DNA of 64,000 nucleotides from Gymnopus androsaceus JB14 (GCA_009733575.1 ML769388.1:434001-498000); one strand, 5' to 3'. Shown: positions 9,727-22,311, counted from the stretch's first letter. A program made the numbers and translations. Notes: generated from the sequence alone by a model not told the origin.

Positions 9727-12700
9727 ATGGCCTCTCTCGACGACTACGATGAATTCGGCAACTACATTGGCGCAGATCTTGACTCGGACGACTCTGACAA
9801 CGAGCAACCTACATTTGTTCCCCAAACATCCGGCGCTCCTGCACCTTTGGAAGGTTTCGAGGATGAAGACGTGCCCATGACGGGCCAGGAAGAAGGCTAT
9901 GGCGAAGGAGCACTAATGGAAATCGACAGTGGTAAGTATTCAACACTACAATCATGATTCTTACACCCTTTTAATCTAAAGGTTTTCATTTCTCTCCATT
10001 TCGGCGGTTCAGAACCAGTACACAACGCTGTCATTTTACATGAAGACAAGCAATACTATCCTTCCGCCTCTGATGTCTATGGCGCCGATGTTGAAACTAT
10101 GGTGCAGGAAGAAGACGCGCAGCCACTTTCCGAACCCATTATCGCTCCAATAAAAATCCGAAAATGGACGGTGGAGGAGAAGGACATGCCGGAAACTCGA
10201 TTTGACAAAGGGTAGGCCCTATTTCGAATCATTCACTAGCTGGTTGATTGAAGAAAACTATAGATTTTTGTTAAGTATGACCGGGTTTCCAGAGATGATT
10301 CGAAACGTCGCTGTCGTAGGGCATTTACACCACGGAAAAACTGCGTTGATGGATATGTTGGTATTCGAGACGCACAAATTGGTTTGGGACGCGGATAAGC
10401 CTGTAAGTCGCTTTCAGGTATCCGCTTTTCTCTCCTTAATCTCTATGCACAGACCCGTTACACAGATACCCATATCCTGTCCCGAGAACGTGAAATATCC
10501 ATCAAGTCCTCCCCCATGTCCCTTGTACTCTCCACAACAGCAGGCAAATCCCACCTCATCCATTTCATTGACACTCCTGGTCACGTCAACTTTGTGGACG
10601 AAGTTGCTTCTGCGGTACGACTGGCGGATGGTATTATATTGGATTGTGGACGTTGTCGAAGGGGTAAGTGAGGGAATTGGCCATATGTACTTGGAGCTAA
10701 CGAAAAACGCAGCTCATGGTCGGAACGGAGGCTATCCTCCGACATGCAATCCAGGAAAACGTTAAAATCACACTCGTTGTGAACAAAATCGATCGCCTCA
10801 TCCTCGAACTCAGGATAAAACCTTCTGACGCGTTTTACAAAATCAAGCATACCATCGAGGAAATTAACACTTTTATTAGGTTTGTAGTCCACATTCTCAT
10901 CTGGATACAGTGGAGCTGATATTGTCCTTGGTAGTGGAATTGATCCTGACCCCGAATTGAGGCTGAGTCCTGAACTTGGGAATGTGGCATTTGCGAGCAC
11001 AGATATGAATTGGTGCTTTACTCTGCGCTCGTTTGCACAGATGTATGCTGACACTTTTGGTACTTGCTTTCATCTCAAGTATACATCTTAAAGCTTACTT
11101 TTTCTTGCAGGCAAAGTCGATGTTCCTACCTTTGCAGCTCGTCTTTGGGGAGATATCTATTTCAACAACGATACTCGAAAATTCACTCGTAAACCCTCCG
11201 ACCCAGAACATCTTCGCTCCTTCGTACACTTCATCCTCGAACCTCTATACAAACTATACTCGCAAGTGCTCAGCGAAGAGACCGACTCTTTACAGGAAAC
11301 CTTGCACAGTCTAGGTATCAAGTTGAAACCAGTGATGTTCAAGATGGACGTGAGACCGCTGTTGAAGGTGGTTTTGGACCAATTTTTTGGACCTTCGACG
11401 GGCTTGGTGGATGTTATAGTGGAGCATATTCCGAATCCTGTTGAAGGAGCTATTAATAAGGTCGGTCCGTGCCCTAAATTCTGAATAATGCTCATGAATC
11501 CACTCGTTACAGGTGCAAGGTACCTATAACGGCCCACAGACGTCCGAATTGGCTGCGTCGATGCAGATGTGCGACCCTTCAGGACCAGTAATGGTACAGG
11601 TATCCAAATTGTACCATACTACAGACGCACAGTCTTTCCGTGCCTTTGGACGAGTGCTCAGTGGAACTCTGAAGAAGGGGATGGAGATCAAGGTCTTGGG
11701 TGAAGGGTTCTCTCCGGAAGACGAGGAGGATATGATGAAAGCCACCGTGGAGGATCTTTGGATTAGTGAAGCAAGGTAAGCATTTTTTAAGTACGGACAT
11801 CTCTTGTCTGAAGCATCTGACGAACATGTCTACTAGGTACTTTATTCCTGCGGATGAAATACCTGCTGGCAACCTTGTCCTCATTGGAGGTATCGATGCG
11901 TCAATATCCAAAACCGCCACTCTCGCCGCTGCCGATTACCCCGATGACCTCTACACCTTCCGCCCAATCAAGCACATGACAGAATCGGTACTCAAAATCG
12001 CCATCGAACCCATCGCTCCTTCAGAATTACCAAAAATGCTTTCCGGACTTCGGTCGATTAACAAATCGTATCCCCTAGTCTCGACAAAAGTGGAGGAAAG
12101 CGGAGAACATGTGGTAATCGGAACTGGGGAGCTCTACTTGGACTGCGTGATGCACGATCTGAGGAAGTTGTTCTCGGAGATTGAGATCAAGGTGTCGGAC
12201 CCAGTGACAAAGTTTTGTGAGACGGTGTTGGAGACTAGTGCGTTGAAGTGCTATGCAGACACACCCAATAAAAAGTACGCTTTTGAGAGATATTTTCCCC
12301 CGAGATTTGCTAATGTGCTATCGCAAACAGGAACAAAATTACCATGATCGCAGAACCTATGGAGAAGGGTTTGGCTGAGGACATTGAGCGCGGTCGGATA
12401 AATATGCGTATGACTGCCAAGGACCGGGGTAAATTTTTACAGGAAAAGTATCAGTGGGACCTGCTTGCCTCTCGTTCAATATGGGCGTTTGGACCCGATG
12501 AAAACGGTCCCAACGTCTTGTTGGATGACACATTGCCTCTCAGATTGACAAGAAGCTGTTGGGTACGGTGAAGGAGCACGTTAAGCAAGGATTCCAATGG
12601 GGGGCGAGGGAAGGTCCTCTATGCGATGAACGTATGGTTTTCTTTCTCTCCTTTCATTTGGTTCATATCGTTGATATCTTTCCTTTAGCTATGCGGAACG

Positions 12701-13432
12701 TCAAATTCAGACTACTAGACGCGAGTCTCGCGCAAGAGCCAATCTTCCGTGGTGGTGGCCAGATAGTACCTACGGCGCGACGAGTCTGCTACTCTTCCTT
12801 CCTGATGGTAAGAACTTTTGCTCTGTTCCATGAAATCAAACGAATTGATGGCATTGTAAGGCTGCCCCTCGTCTAATGGAACCCGTATATTATGTCGAGG
12901 TGCAAACGCCCGCCGATTGCGTCTCGGCAGTATATACCGTGCTTGCGCGTCGGCGCGGGCACGTCACACAGGATATCGCAAAAGCGGGATCACCGTTGTA
13001 TACAGTGAAAGCCCTCATTCCCGTCATTGACGCCAATGGCTTTGAAACCGATCTCAGAACCGCTACGCAAGGCCAGGCTTTCTGCTTACAAGTCTTTGAC
13101 CATTGGTCCATTGTTCCTGGTGATTGTTTTTCGTTGTTTTTTTCTTTTTTTCCCTCGGACTTAGACGTGATTTGCTCAAGGTGATCCTACCGACACGAGT
13201 ATCAAGCTTCGTCCGTTAGAGCCTGCTTCTGGGCAAGCGTTGGCGAGAGACTTGGTTCTCAAGACACGTAGGCGGAAGGGATTGGGTGATCAGATTGCCG
13301 TCTCGAAATATCTTGATGACGAGTTTGTGGTAAGGACAAAGTTCTATCTTTCCTTTCAGAAATTTTCGCTAATTGCCTTTTTTTATCCAGCTGGCTTTGT
13401 CTGCATCCGGGCACGCTGATTTATTAGGCTGA
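9727..13432 (+). CDS. SNU114: U5 snRNP GTPase Snu114 (EFTUD2), with two frame breaks
   Basis: An EF-2-like GTPase of the U5 snRNP that controls spliceosome activation and disassembly. It begins with the acidic N-terminal domain ([15 protein letters not shown], then DSDDSDNE). The GTPase domain follows with P-loop GHLHHGKT, G3 DTPGH and G4 NKID. The EF-2-like domains contain MSGL-type motifs, and the conserved block [14 protein letters not shown] precedes [12 protein letters not shown]. The C-terminal G'' and domain V region includes [11 protein letters not shown] and ends [11 protein letters not shown], with the stop at 13430-13432. About twelve exons join smoothly except at two points. An extra G at 10641-10642 throws VDVVEG out of frame after ADGIIL. 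A missing base at 12536-12543 shifts the frame between DDTLP and IDKKLLG. The gene is essential, so sequence error is more likely than decay. Confidence 0.92.
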
Positions 13433-14544
13433 AAATGTAAAAAAAGTAGTTGTACATGCATTTTTATTATGTGAATTGTGTGCTTTAGGTTGAGTTCCAA
13501 TACCGTCGACTGTGCGTGTTTATGGGTCGACTATTAGTACATTGAATGAGAAAATGCATTATCTATGTGGTATAATGAGGAGATGCGGGAGCTGGACGTA
13601 AAATAGAATCAGAGGGAATGAAGGAGAGGAACTATGAGGACATTATAGTTCGTTTGTGCAAGTTAAAGAGTAAAAGAACAATTGATAGGTATAAAAAATA
13701 AGTAGATGATGGGTAAGGATTATCAGGAAGTGATTTCGCAAGCCAACAAGGCAAGGTATGCATAGGTATCGGAAGACAAAAGTTGCACCAAGGAAAAGAA
13801 AACAAACGGGAACAAAGGTATCACACAATTAATTCCGCCCATACCACGGAGAGCCCTTTCTGTGTGATGTCCATCACAGCAGGTCCGCTAGGACGGAAGC
13901 GAAAGTCGAGGCCTGCCGAAAGGACAACGAGACTGAAATAGGTGTCGAGCTCGATTGGGCAAGATCGGGACATGATATAGAATGTCTGGACGACTTTGAA
14001 CATGCAATGCAGTCTCTGCAAAATAACAGTTCCCGCAGGCAATTCTGATACCCGTTGGACATGACAGTAGACATGACAAGTTATGACAGGTCCTGCACAT
14101 ACGGACCCACCGTCACTGGAAACCGTCTAGTTCGGTGAAAGCGACGACAATCCAGACAAGTTCAAAGTATCCAAGGGGCGACGGGATTAATATTTGATTG
14201 ATCTCCCTGACATGGTCGCATGAGGAATGTCTTTGGTTCATGGTGAAGCCAAAATTAGCGTTGCGAAAAGGTGGAAAGACGGGCGCGATGAAATGGATGC
14301 ATAGGAAAGACTTGAGGACCTCTTTACACGTCGACAGGACGTGCAGCCGCGAATAACCACCAACTTCTACCCTCCTCCCCCTCCCCCCTCGCGGCGACCC
14401 CTTCAAACCAGTTCCATTCTCAAGGCTTCGGAGCTCGACATGCCAAAACGTAGCCTATCGCTCGCTGGCAATGTGAAATGATGAGAATACGATTTCTTCT
14501 TCTTCCGTTTCTTCGTCCCCTAGCGCAACACCCCCCAAGGAGTG
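13433..14544. other. intergenic between convergent genes
   Basis: About 1.1 kb between the 3' ends of SNU114 and the G-alpha gene. Only short, compositionally odd frames are present (for example Cys/His-rich on the minus strand at 13.9-14.1 kb), without any recognisable motif or splice pattern. It probably consists of two 3' UTRs and spacer. Confidence 0.5.
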
Positions 14545-16011
14545 TTATAGAATCCCAGAATCCTTGAGGGCATTCTGTAATATCGTCTCCTTGACAGCAG
14601 CAAAGACAAGACGAATATTGGTGGTATCGGTAGCTTGTGTTAAGCTAATGAAGCAGATTAGGTTATGCAAGTAACGTGTATTAATAGCTACTCACTGGGG
14701 GTAGACACTTAATCTAGCGCGGTTTGCTTGCATAAACTTCCATAGGATATACTTGGCCGCCTTGTTAATATCGTTGCCACCGGTGTATTCTGGAAAGTAG
14801 CGTTCGAGGGGCACCTGGCGGACAAGATTGGGGACAAGATTGGTAAAGGATGATCGCAGATACAGCAATTACATACATACCTTTGGTAATTTCTTCTTGA
14901 ATACATCGATCTTATTTAGGAAAAGAATTATACTTGTTCTAAGGAACCAGCGAGAGTTGATGATACTCTCAAAGAGGACTAAAGATTCCGTCATTCGATT
15001 CTAAAAGGCAAGTCAACCCTGGGCCGGAGTTAAGTAAGGTGGAGAAATTATACCTGATTCCGTTCTTCCAACAAAACCTGGTCGTATTCACTCAACGCTG
15101 TACAAAAGATAATGCTGGTGACGCTTTCAAAGCAGTGTATCCACTTTCTTCGCTCGGAACGCTGTCCGCCAACATCAAACATGTGAATGCTGGGAAAGAA
15201 ATTAGTGGCGTCGATGAATGAGAAAGGGGACGCTCACGATAGCTGGCCCATAGCGAATCTCGTCTCCGTTATCCCAGTACTCTTTTGTCGTGCTCTTAGC
15301 ACGTCGGTTTCAGTAGGGAGATAGTCGGGCGAGCCTATCCGCAGGACCTCGGCAAAAAAGCTATATGGCGAAGGGTCAGATAAATGAGAAGAAAATGCGC
15401 TGCAACTAATTAAACTCACTAAGGCGCGCTGTCCATAAGGTAAAAATCACTACCATGCTCGTCGGTGACCTTTGTCATAATTGGGTCCGCACAAAACTGA
15501 TGTATTGCGTCGGCAATTTCTGGCGAGAGTGTGAATGCTGTCGTCTCGTCTAATCTGTAGTCCATGATCTTGTCGGCGAGCATCTAGCGGCAATGTCAGA
15601 GGTGAAAGAGGCGGAAATGAATTACGAAAGCGAGGCCTCGTTGAAATGCTTACCCTGTTCGAGTAAACTGTGCAGTCTATACCAAGCTTGCGCATAGCTA
15701 CGATGATAGCTTGGGCAGAATCAAGGACATTTCTGTAGACAATGCTACGATACTCAGCACGCTCGGGTTCTGGAAAGCCGTCTTTGTGGATGATACGCAT
15801 TTGCTTTACAATGGTGGATTTGCCAGATTCCCCAGAACCTAGAAGAAGGCGGGTCAGCGGGACCGTCGTGGAAGAGCAAGCATTAGAACACGCCTAGCAG
15901 GAGAATTTTGCATTCTCGCTTGAATTTCTTTGAATCATCCTCGATCCGCCTGTCGATGGCGTCACTTATCTCCTTCTCCTCCTTCCCAGGCTGGGAGACA
16001 CAGTTGCCCAT
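14545..16011 (-). CDS. heterotrimeric G-protein alpha subunit
   Basis: A membrane-anchored GTPase that relays GPCR signals (nutrient or pheromone sensing in fungi). The N-terminus MGNCVSQPG has Gly2 and Cys3 for myristoylation and palmitoylation. All G motifs are present: P-loop GSGESGKST, switch I Arg/Thr in [11 protein letters not shown], switch [18 protein letters not shown] in LFLNKIDVF, and TQATDT. The alpha-helical domain follows MLADKIMDY and includes [18 protein letters not shown]. The C-terminus is [11 protein letters not shown]. It lacks a Cys at -4, so it is not a pertussis-toxin-type (Gi-like) tail. About eight introns are inferred, and all joins checked were in frame. Which fungal G-alpha group it belongs to was not determined. 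Confidence 0.95.
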
Positions 16012-17106
16012 GGCTCCGAAGTAATAATTTGGTCGTATTAAAGAGGAAATAAAGAAAGGGAAAAAGGGAGGAAGACACTAGATGATGGAAGGAAGAAGAA
16101 GGCTGGGAATAAAACAAAGCAGCTGCCCGGTACAAAGCCGGTGACACTTTCCTTACCGAGCAACACCATCAGCCAACTCAAAAAAATGCGAAATAAATTC
16201 AAAGCGCGCTACAAATTGCTGTCAAAATCGCGCCTTGCGCTTGGTTCCACCAACGATCGTTATTCCGATCAACTATGCGACGCAGTGGCCGAAGCCCCTC
16301 CCCCCACACAACGTTTGGTGCAGGTATAATTAACTGTCATTTTCTACAGTTATTTCACTGTTGCTATACTTGATTTCAAACAAGACTCAAACGGTCATGT
16401 TAGACCAGGTAGGTTAGGTTAGCATGCATGTTCTGAAACCAATCTTGCTAAATTACCGACTGAGCATGGAGCTATGACTTTTATGACTTGATACACGGCT
16501 TCACCTCCGAAGTTAATCAACGTTTTTCCATGCTAGGCTGCACGTCAAATCCCGCACCTGCCAATCTTAACTTTTCTTTCGCCGCCGACTCTTCTGAGGA
16601 TCTCCTCTTCCGACGTTTATTTTGTCAGTCTTTCTTGCAATTCGCTTCACTTTAACCGATTAGTATCCACGTCCATCCAGCTTCGACGTCTTCCAGAATG
16701 CCTGGTAGGTTGCCGTATGTATTCCATGCATCCGCATGTTTCACCATCATGCTTGCACCCTATATGTTGAAGCACCTTAATCTGATCTAGTCACCAGGAT
16801 AGATTCAGATTGTGGCTCAACCGACGTCAAAATTTATCTTTCTGAAATTAAAGGCGCACATTAGCTCTTCGGTCGCTCCGAACACACCGTTCCAACTGAT
16901 TTGTGGCACTGTAGTTGATCTACCTACTCAGTTTTCGTCTACCATCTATCTGTCTATCAGCGCTTCAGCGTGGTCCTTCCCACCGGGTGCCCGCTTGGTC
17001 TCTGAGTAAGACGAATGGAGACTTGAACCCGAATCCGAAGATGTAGGAAATTCCCTCATTTGCCTAATTAGTCGGACGTGCAAAGCTCACGATGATGATA
17101 GATGGA
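16012..17106. other. intergenic / G-alpha upstream region
   Basis: About 1.1 kb containing the G-alpha 5' UTR and promoter. A short stretch near 16.56-16.80 kb has a 5'-UTR-like pyrimidine-rich lead, an ATG at 16698 and an intron-like segment, but the joined frame stops after 26 codons. Nothing recognisable. Confidence 0.4.
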
Positions 17107-17366
17107 CACTGCATGCAGTAACTCATAAGTTTCTCAACAAAGGAAAACTTATGAAAACACTCGGAAAAGCTTAAAACAGAAGTTCGGAACTAATGAAAGA
17201 TTTATACAAAACTTATGGAAATAAACTCCTATTTTGGTAGTTTATTTTCATAAGTTTTTCATAAAATCTTTTCATAAGTTCAGAAACTTCTGTTTTAAGC
17301 CTTTTCCGAGTGTTTTCCATAAGTTCTTGATTTGCTCGCTTGACTTATACATTGCTGCATGCAGTG
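17107..17366. mobile_element. 260-bp near-perfect hairpin (MITE-like inverted-repeat element)
   Basis: Two arms of about 120 bp are inverted copies around a ~13-bp centre (TCCTATTTTGGTA region, ~17227-17239). Both arms start CACTGCATGCAG and share blocks such as AAAACACTCGGAAAAG and CTTAAAACAGAAGTT. The motif CATAAGTT recurs within each arm. No coding capacity. GATGATA occurs close to both ends (about 6 bp outside the left arm and directly outside the right arm), a possible but imperfect target duplication. Best explained as a non-autonomous DNA transposon or foldback element. Confidence 0.7.
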
Positions 17367-17910
17367 GATGATACGTGGCCACGTATACAGTGAGACGTCC
17401 AGCAGCACCATTATTCATCCCTTCGGGAACCTTCAAACCTTCTTTGGCGCGCAATCCGACCATTTAACTCTGTGATTGTTTTCAAAATTCGGTGGTATAT
17501 CACCGAACTGCCACCTATACAGGTGACTACCAATAAGTAGCAGCAGACTCGTCGCTTGGCCCAATTGCAATCTCACCTCCCGTCAAAACCTACAAGGAAG
17601 CCAACTTTCTTCTCATATTCTCTCGGGATCATCATATGGTTACTGGTCGGAGATAGTCAGCAGTGCTGAGTGGATGGATTCCCATGCACGTAGCAATGTG
17701 TCAGGGCTTGGGACGCAACAAAGTTGTTGGACAACTTCGAGGCTGAGCTATGAGCTACAAAGGTTTTGCAGAATGTCACTTGTATACTTATTGATATAAG
17801 ACCAGAATGCAACGTTACTTTTCGATTTCCCAAGTTCGCTTTTTGAAGCGAACTTCAAAAAATTCCAGATGATTCTAAGAATCTACACGTGAGCGAGTTG
17901 CGTAGCGTCT

Positions 17911-17917
17911 ACGTGGC
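17911..17917 (+). promoter_or_regulatory. UPR-type element candidate upstream of calnexin
   Basis: ACGTGGC within GTCTACGTGGCATT resembles the unfolded-protein-response element core (ACGTGG), about 100 bp before the calnexin ATG. A CACGTG lies nearby at ~17887, and a TATA-like GTATATAG is near 17932. Calnexin is a classic UPR target, so the site is plausible, but short motifs arise by chance. Confidence 0.3.
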
Positions 17918-18015
17918 ATTTCCACGCGACCGTATATAGCCGGCAGGGTGTAATTGAACGCGGGTCACAGCTCATCTCTCACTCATTCTTCATCCACTTG
18001 GTCCTTCGTAGTAAT

Positions 18016-20094
18016 ATGCGAAGCGTAGCGCTTTCAGTTGTCGCTCTCTGCGCCTCTGGTGCTTTAGCCCAGGCAGAAGATGCGAAACCCACATTCACTG
18101 TGCGTATAATATTAATCAATATCTATACTACAAATTCTTATTTCATTTTCTTCTAGCCTACCGAAATACAGGCACCTTTCCTCGAACAGTTCACTTCGGA
18201 CTGGTCAGACCGCTGGACACCCTCAGAGGCTACCAAGAAGACTCCAGTTGGCGGAGAAACTTTCAGCTACGTCGGTGAATGGAAAGTCGAAGACCCTCTG
18301 GTTGAGCGTATCGTGGATGACCAGGGTCTTGTTGCAAAGACCAAAGCAGCTCACCATGCTATTTCTGCTCCTTTCAATAAACCCGTCGACTTTAAGGAGA
18401 GCCCTCTCGTCGTTCAGTACGAGGTCAAGTACCAAAAGGGTGGTAACTGCGGTGGTGGTTACATCAAGCTTTTGGAGGACGGTTTCCAAACCAGTGGAAA
18501 GGAATTCTCAGATACTACTCCATGGGTTATCATGTTCGGTCCTGACCTGACATGTCCTGGAACCAAGGTTGGTGTATACGTGTCTCTTTTACTCGACTTT
18601 AATTGACACGTCTGTCCTCCAGATTCACTTCATCTTCCGTCACCAGAACCCGGTTTCCGGTGAATTCGAGGAGAAGCATCTCAAGGCTTCCCCCAAGCCT
18701 TCCATCGAGAAGCTCATCGGTCTCTACACTCTCATTGTCAAGTATGTTCTCTGTACCGTTCATTTGTACCCTAATGCTCACGTGTCCATGTCTTAGCCCC
18801 GACAACACCTACGAGATCCTCGTCAACAATGAAAGTCTCAGCTCTGGCAGCCTCCTCGAGGACTTTGAGCCTGCAGTCAACCCCGCTGCTGAAATCGACG
18901 ACCCAGAGGACTTTCAAGCCTGCAGACTGGGTTGACACTAAGAGGATCGCTGACCCGGAAGCCACCAAGGTACCTTTCTATGACGCATGCCTCTAGCTGC
19001 CTTTTAACGTGTATTCTTTAGCCTGAAGACTGGGACGAGGATGCTCCCTATGAAATTGTTGACACCGAGGCTGAGAAGCCCGAAGGCTGGCTCGATGACG
19101 AACCCTTGACTATTCCCGACCCTGGTATGGTTTTCATTCTGCTTTCAACTGTGCACGTACTCATGGTTCAACGTTTCTTAGATGCCGAGAAGCCTGAAGA
19201 GTGGGACGACGAGGAAGACGGTGACTGGATCGCACCCACTGTTGCCAACCCCAAGTGTCTCGAAGCACCTGGTTGTGGCGAATGGAAGGCGTGAGTATCG
19301 TTTTTGCTGTCCTTTTGCGGTATACTTAGAAGACATTCAGTCCTATGAAAGCCAACCCCGAATACAAGGGCAAATGGTACGCTCCGATGATCGACAACCC
19401 TGAATACAAGGGCGAGTGGGCTCCTCGTAAGGTCCCCAACCCCAACTTCTTCGAGGACTTGACCCCCGTCAAGTCGCTTTCCAAGATTGTACGCACGGTT
19501 TCTAATTTGCTTTTTCACCTGTGCTAACCTCTTCTTTTCCTAGGGCGGTGTCGGTATCGAACTCTGGACCATGACTGAAGACATTCTCTTCGACAACATC
19601 TACGTCGGTCACTCCGTTGAGGACGCCAAAGCCCTCGCTGCCGAGTCCTTCGATGTCAAGAAGGTTCTCGAGCGTACTATTAAACACGCTCCCGACGTTG
19701 ATGATGACGAAGAGGAAGAATCCTTCGCTGAAGACCCCATTGGTTTCATCCGCAGCAGGATCCTCAGCTTTATCGACCTTCTCAAACTTGACCCCATGTT
19801 GGCATTCAAGACTCAACCCGAGACTGGTGTCGCCCTCGTCACTGCTCTTCTTACTCTCTTTGGTATGTTCGGTGTTATCACTGGCGTTGTTGGTAGCCAG
19901 CAAAAGCCCGTTACAAAGGTGAGCTTCATGCTTGTGTTTGTATGTTCTCCGGTTACTGATGACGATCCTTATAGTCTACCAAGAAGACCGATGCTCCCAC
20001 TGCCGACTCGAAAAAGACTGAGGCTGCACCTGTCGCTCCTGCCGGTGACGAGAAGAAGGACGCTGACGGCCTTAAGAAGCGTACAGGGAAGTAA
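18016..20094 (+). CDS. calnexin, ER lectin chaperone, with one frame break
   Basis: A type I ER membrane chaperone that retains monoglucosylated glycoproteins until they are folded. The signal peptide is [19 protein letters not shown]. The lectin domain contains [19 protein letters not shown] and FGPDLTC (paired Cys) and IHFIFRH. The proline-rich P-domain arm follows: [21 protein letters not shown] type-1 repeats, then type-2 repeats such as [12 protein letters not shown] and [13 protein letters not shown]. After [12 protein letters not shown] the lectin fold closes with [19 protein letters not shown]. The membrane span is near [21 protein letters not shown], and the short cytosolic tail ends DGLKKRTGK. 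Between EIDDPED and FKPADWVD the sequence has CTTTCAA (18911-18917) where CTTCAA keeps frame, an extra T. The gene is otherwise intact. Confidence 0.95.
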
Positions 20095-20691
20095 ACGATG
20101 GGTCGTGGAGTTTAAACTAAAATGATATAGGCCAAGGGAGGAGGGCGAATGAAGGAAAAGACGTCGTGATATTGTATCTGCTCTCCTGTCCTTTGCTTGT
20201 CGCTTTCTATCAACCAGGATTTACTATATTGTAAGCCGACGGGTTGATAAGGCTTCTTTTTTTTTCTGTTTTGCGAATGGATGGTGAAGGATGTATCTAC
20301 CTACTTATTACAATTTCTGGGAACGGGTCTCTCTTATCAATACAATGCAAGCTGGCGGAAAAGCTTTCGTGCGACGAAACTATTCAGATCGAGACATTCG
20401 TCAATTGGTTAACTGACTACAACGATAGGATACAGACTTGTACGAAGTTGTACAACATGGTAAACGAAGACGAAGCAATGCAAGGTGTTCAATAAGGAAG
20501 GCAATCCGAGAAAAACAGTTCAAAGAAACCGAACACGATAGTGATGATACATAGTCCATATGCGGCAATGATAGCAATAATGATAGACGTGATGACCTCG
20601 AGGAGGATATATGCGCAGAGCAATGGATGCAATGGAGAAGAAAAGCAATCGAAGCAAGGTTGGTTGATTCATGCAATGTCGATGCTAAAAG
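20095..20691. other. intergenic between convergent genes
   Basis: About 600 bp with no convincing coding frame. It should contain the calnexin 3' UTR and the downstream region of the HMG-box gene, whose last exon may extend into it. Confidence 0.45.
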
Positions 20692-21251
20692 TCAAAGCAA
20701 AGTCAGTATATGCGTGTATAGGGCTGTAGAAATAAACACGTACTCGACGTCACTGCTCGGAACATCGTTCTCTTTGGTGTCGTCGACCGTGGGCTGCGAA
20801 GAAGAGGCAGGCGAGCTAGAAGCGGTGGCTTTGGGAACCTTGGATTTCTTGGTAGTCGCGCCTCCAGAGTTTTTGGGATTCTCCGGGGCCTTCTTCCACA
20901 TTTCGCTCATCTGCGTACAATGAGTAAGACGAAACGATAGCTGGTGACGAGACGACATACCGCTTTCATACACTCTTTGGGCTTGCCGGGGTTAGCTTCG
21001 TTCCAGTTCTTCATGTTCGCGGCGCAAAAGAGGTTGTATGCAGTCGGAGCGCGTTTTCCCTTCTCTTTCGGTGCTTTAGCTGCAACGAGACAGGTCAGCA
21101 CAGCGATGACAACGAGGAATTAGCTTACTGGTCTTGTCGTTGGCCTTCTTCGTCGCGGCCTTGGAGGAAGAGTCTGTCGAAAAGATGCGTCAGTCGTTAT
21201 CAAGATTGAGAATAGACGAGCTCGATACGTACCAGCAGCAGCTTTGGGCAT
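20692..21251 (-). CDS. HMG-box (YABBY-like) nuclear protein
   Basis: A small DNA-bending or chromatin protein. The exons read MPKAAA, then SSSKAATKKANDKT. The box follows: KGKRAPTAYNLFCAANMKNW, NEANPGKPKECMKA and MSEMWKKAPENPKN. This pattern (RAPTAYN, a Trp in each of helices 1 and 3, P-E-N-P) is the fungal YABBY-like HMG domain. A Lys/Ser-rich tail ends VPSSDVEY. Four exons are inferred from 21251 leftwards. After DVEY either the frame reads through to a stop at 20692, as given here, or a fourth intron leads to a further exon below 20650. I cannot choose between them. It lies divergently from the membrane-protein gene starting at 21509. Confidence 0.75.
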
Positions 21252-21508
21252 TGTGAAGATTGAGCGAAGAGTAAGAGGCAAGGAAAGCGGATGAGATGAG
21301 AGTAGGAAGACAAGAAGCAAAGTCAAGAGGCAAACTCTTATATACCAGGAGTTCGCGGTCAGGTGCGTATAAACGATCGAGATTTGACACGACTCATGTG
21401 ACTGGCACGTCGCCCAAATATGACGAGAATTCTACGTCATGCCAGCTTTGACGCGACACGTATAAGACAGGCTCCAATAACGGCTAGCGAACTCTCATCT
21501 CAACTACA

Positions 21509-22063
21509 ATGTCCTCCCAAAACATCTCTAAATCAGACCTTCCTCCCAAACTTGATCGCGAAGACAGGAAACTGAAGCGTGTTCAGCCTCCGCTAAAGTC
21601 CACCAAATTGACGAACGTGATATATATTCTCGTCATTCTGTCGACGCTCCTTACTGCCTTTTACTCGTATCGTTTGCTGCAGTGGAAATCGGAAGTTGGC
21701 GGGTGGTGGAATCTTGCGCTGGGAAAGCAACCTCCGGCCGCGCAAGCAACTCCAGTAGAGACGCAGCGCAGTCGTCGAGAAGGCCAGGGAGGAGTCGAGG
21801 ATAAGATAAATGCTTTGGCTGAAGCACTTGGAATGCCTCCGAACGATCTTGCCAAAGCTATTGCCGTAGCTGTTCGAGAGTATGTTCCTCCTGCCTCGCT
21901 TTCTTCCATCAGAGAAAGCGAGACCGGAAAGCCTGCAGTCGAGGAGCTTTTACGGGGCGATGGTGAAGGAAAGACTGTCGAGCCTAGCGAACCTACCAGT
22001 ACAGGTGTCGTCGAGGGTGTCGTCAACAAAGTGGACAGCTTTGTTGGCTTTGATGAGCCTTAG
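21509..22063 (+). CDS. single-pass membrane protein, unknown function
   Basis: An intronless 184-codon frame, unusual here since nearly all neighbours are intron-rich. A basic N-terminus (KLDREDRKLKRVQPPLKSTK) precedes one transmembrane helix at about residues 36-53 (NVIYILVILSTLLTAFYSY). The rest is a soluble, partly disordered tail with an amphipathic helix (DKINALAEALGMPPNDLAK) and an acidic end. There is no signal peptide other than the anchor, so N-in topology is likely. The layout (short N-terminus, one helix, coiled segment) would fit an organelle-outer-membrane or peroxin-like adaptor, but that is speculation. The family is not recognised. Confidence 0.65.
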   Translation: MSSQNISKSDLPPKLDREDRKLKRVQPPLKSTKLTNVIYILVILSTLLTAFYSYRLLQWKSEVGGWWNLALGKQPPAAQATPVETQRSRREGQGGVEDKINALAEALGMPPNDLAKAIAVAVREYVPPASLSSIRESETGKPAVEELLRGDGEGKTVEPSEPTSTGVVEGVVNKVDSFVGFDEP

Positions 22064-22311
22064 CATGGAATGTATGTATGTCGACCACCTATATTTCTTT
22101 TGTTGCATTCAACTGAGATTATTACAGGATGAATAAGGGAGACGTATTATACCAAGGCTATGATATCGTAACTGTGTTTGTAACTTTGTACTAAGGGTAG
22201 TAATTCCAAGCATACCAAACTCCTTCTCACGTTCACTTCATCATATTTCGCCATTCCTATCGTCATGCGGCGTAAGCTGTTCTTCTTTTCGGTCCCAATC
22301 ATTTACGATAA

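Noticed and set aside
13643..14406. Several Cys/His-rich minus-strand frames between SNU114 and G-alpha
   Set aside because: Overlapping frames on one strand with biased composition, no conserved domain, and located where two 3' UTRs are expected.
16690..16880. Short spliced frame starting MPVTRIDSD downstream of a 5'-UTR-like pyrimidine-rich stretch
   Set aside because: It stops after 26 codons and no continuation with a plausible intron was found.
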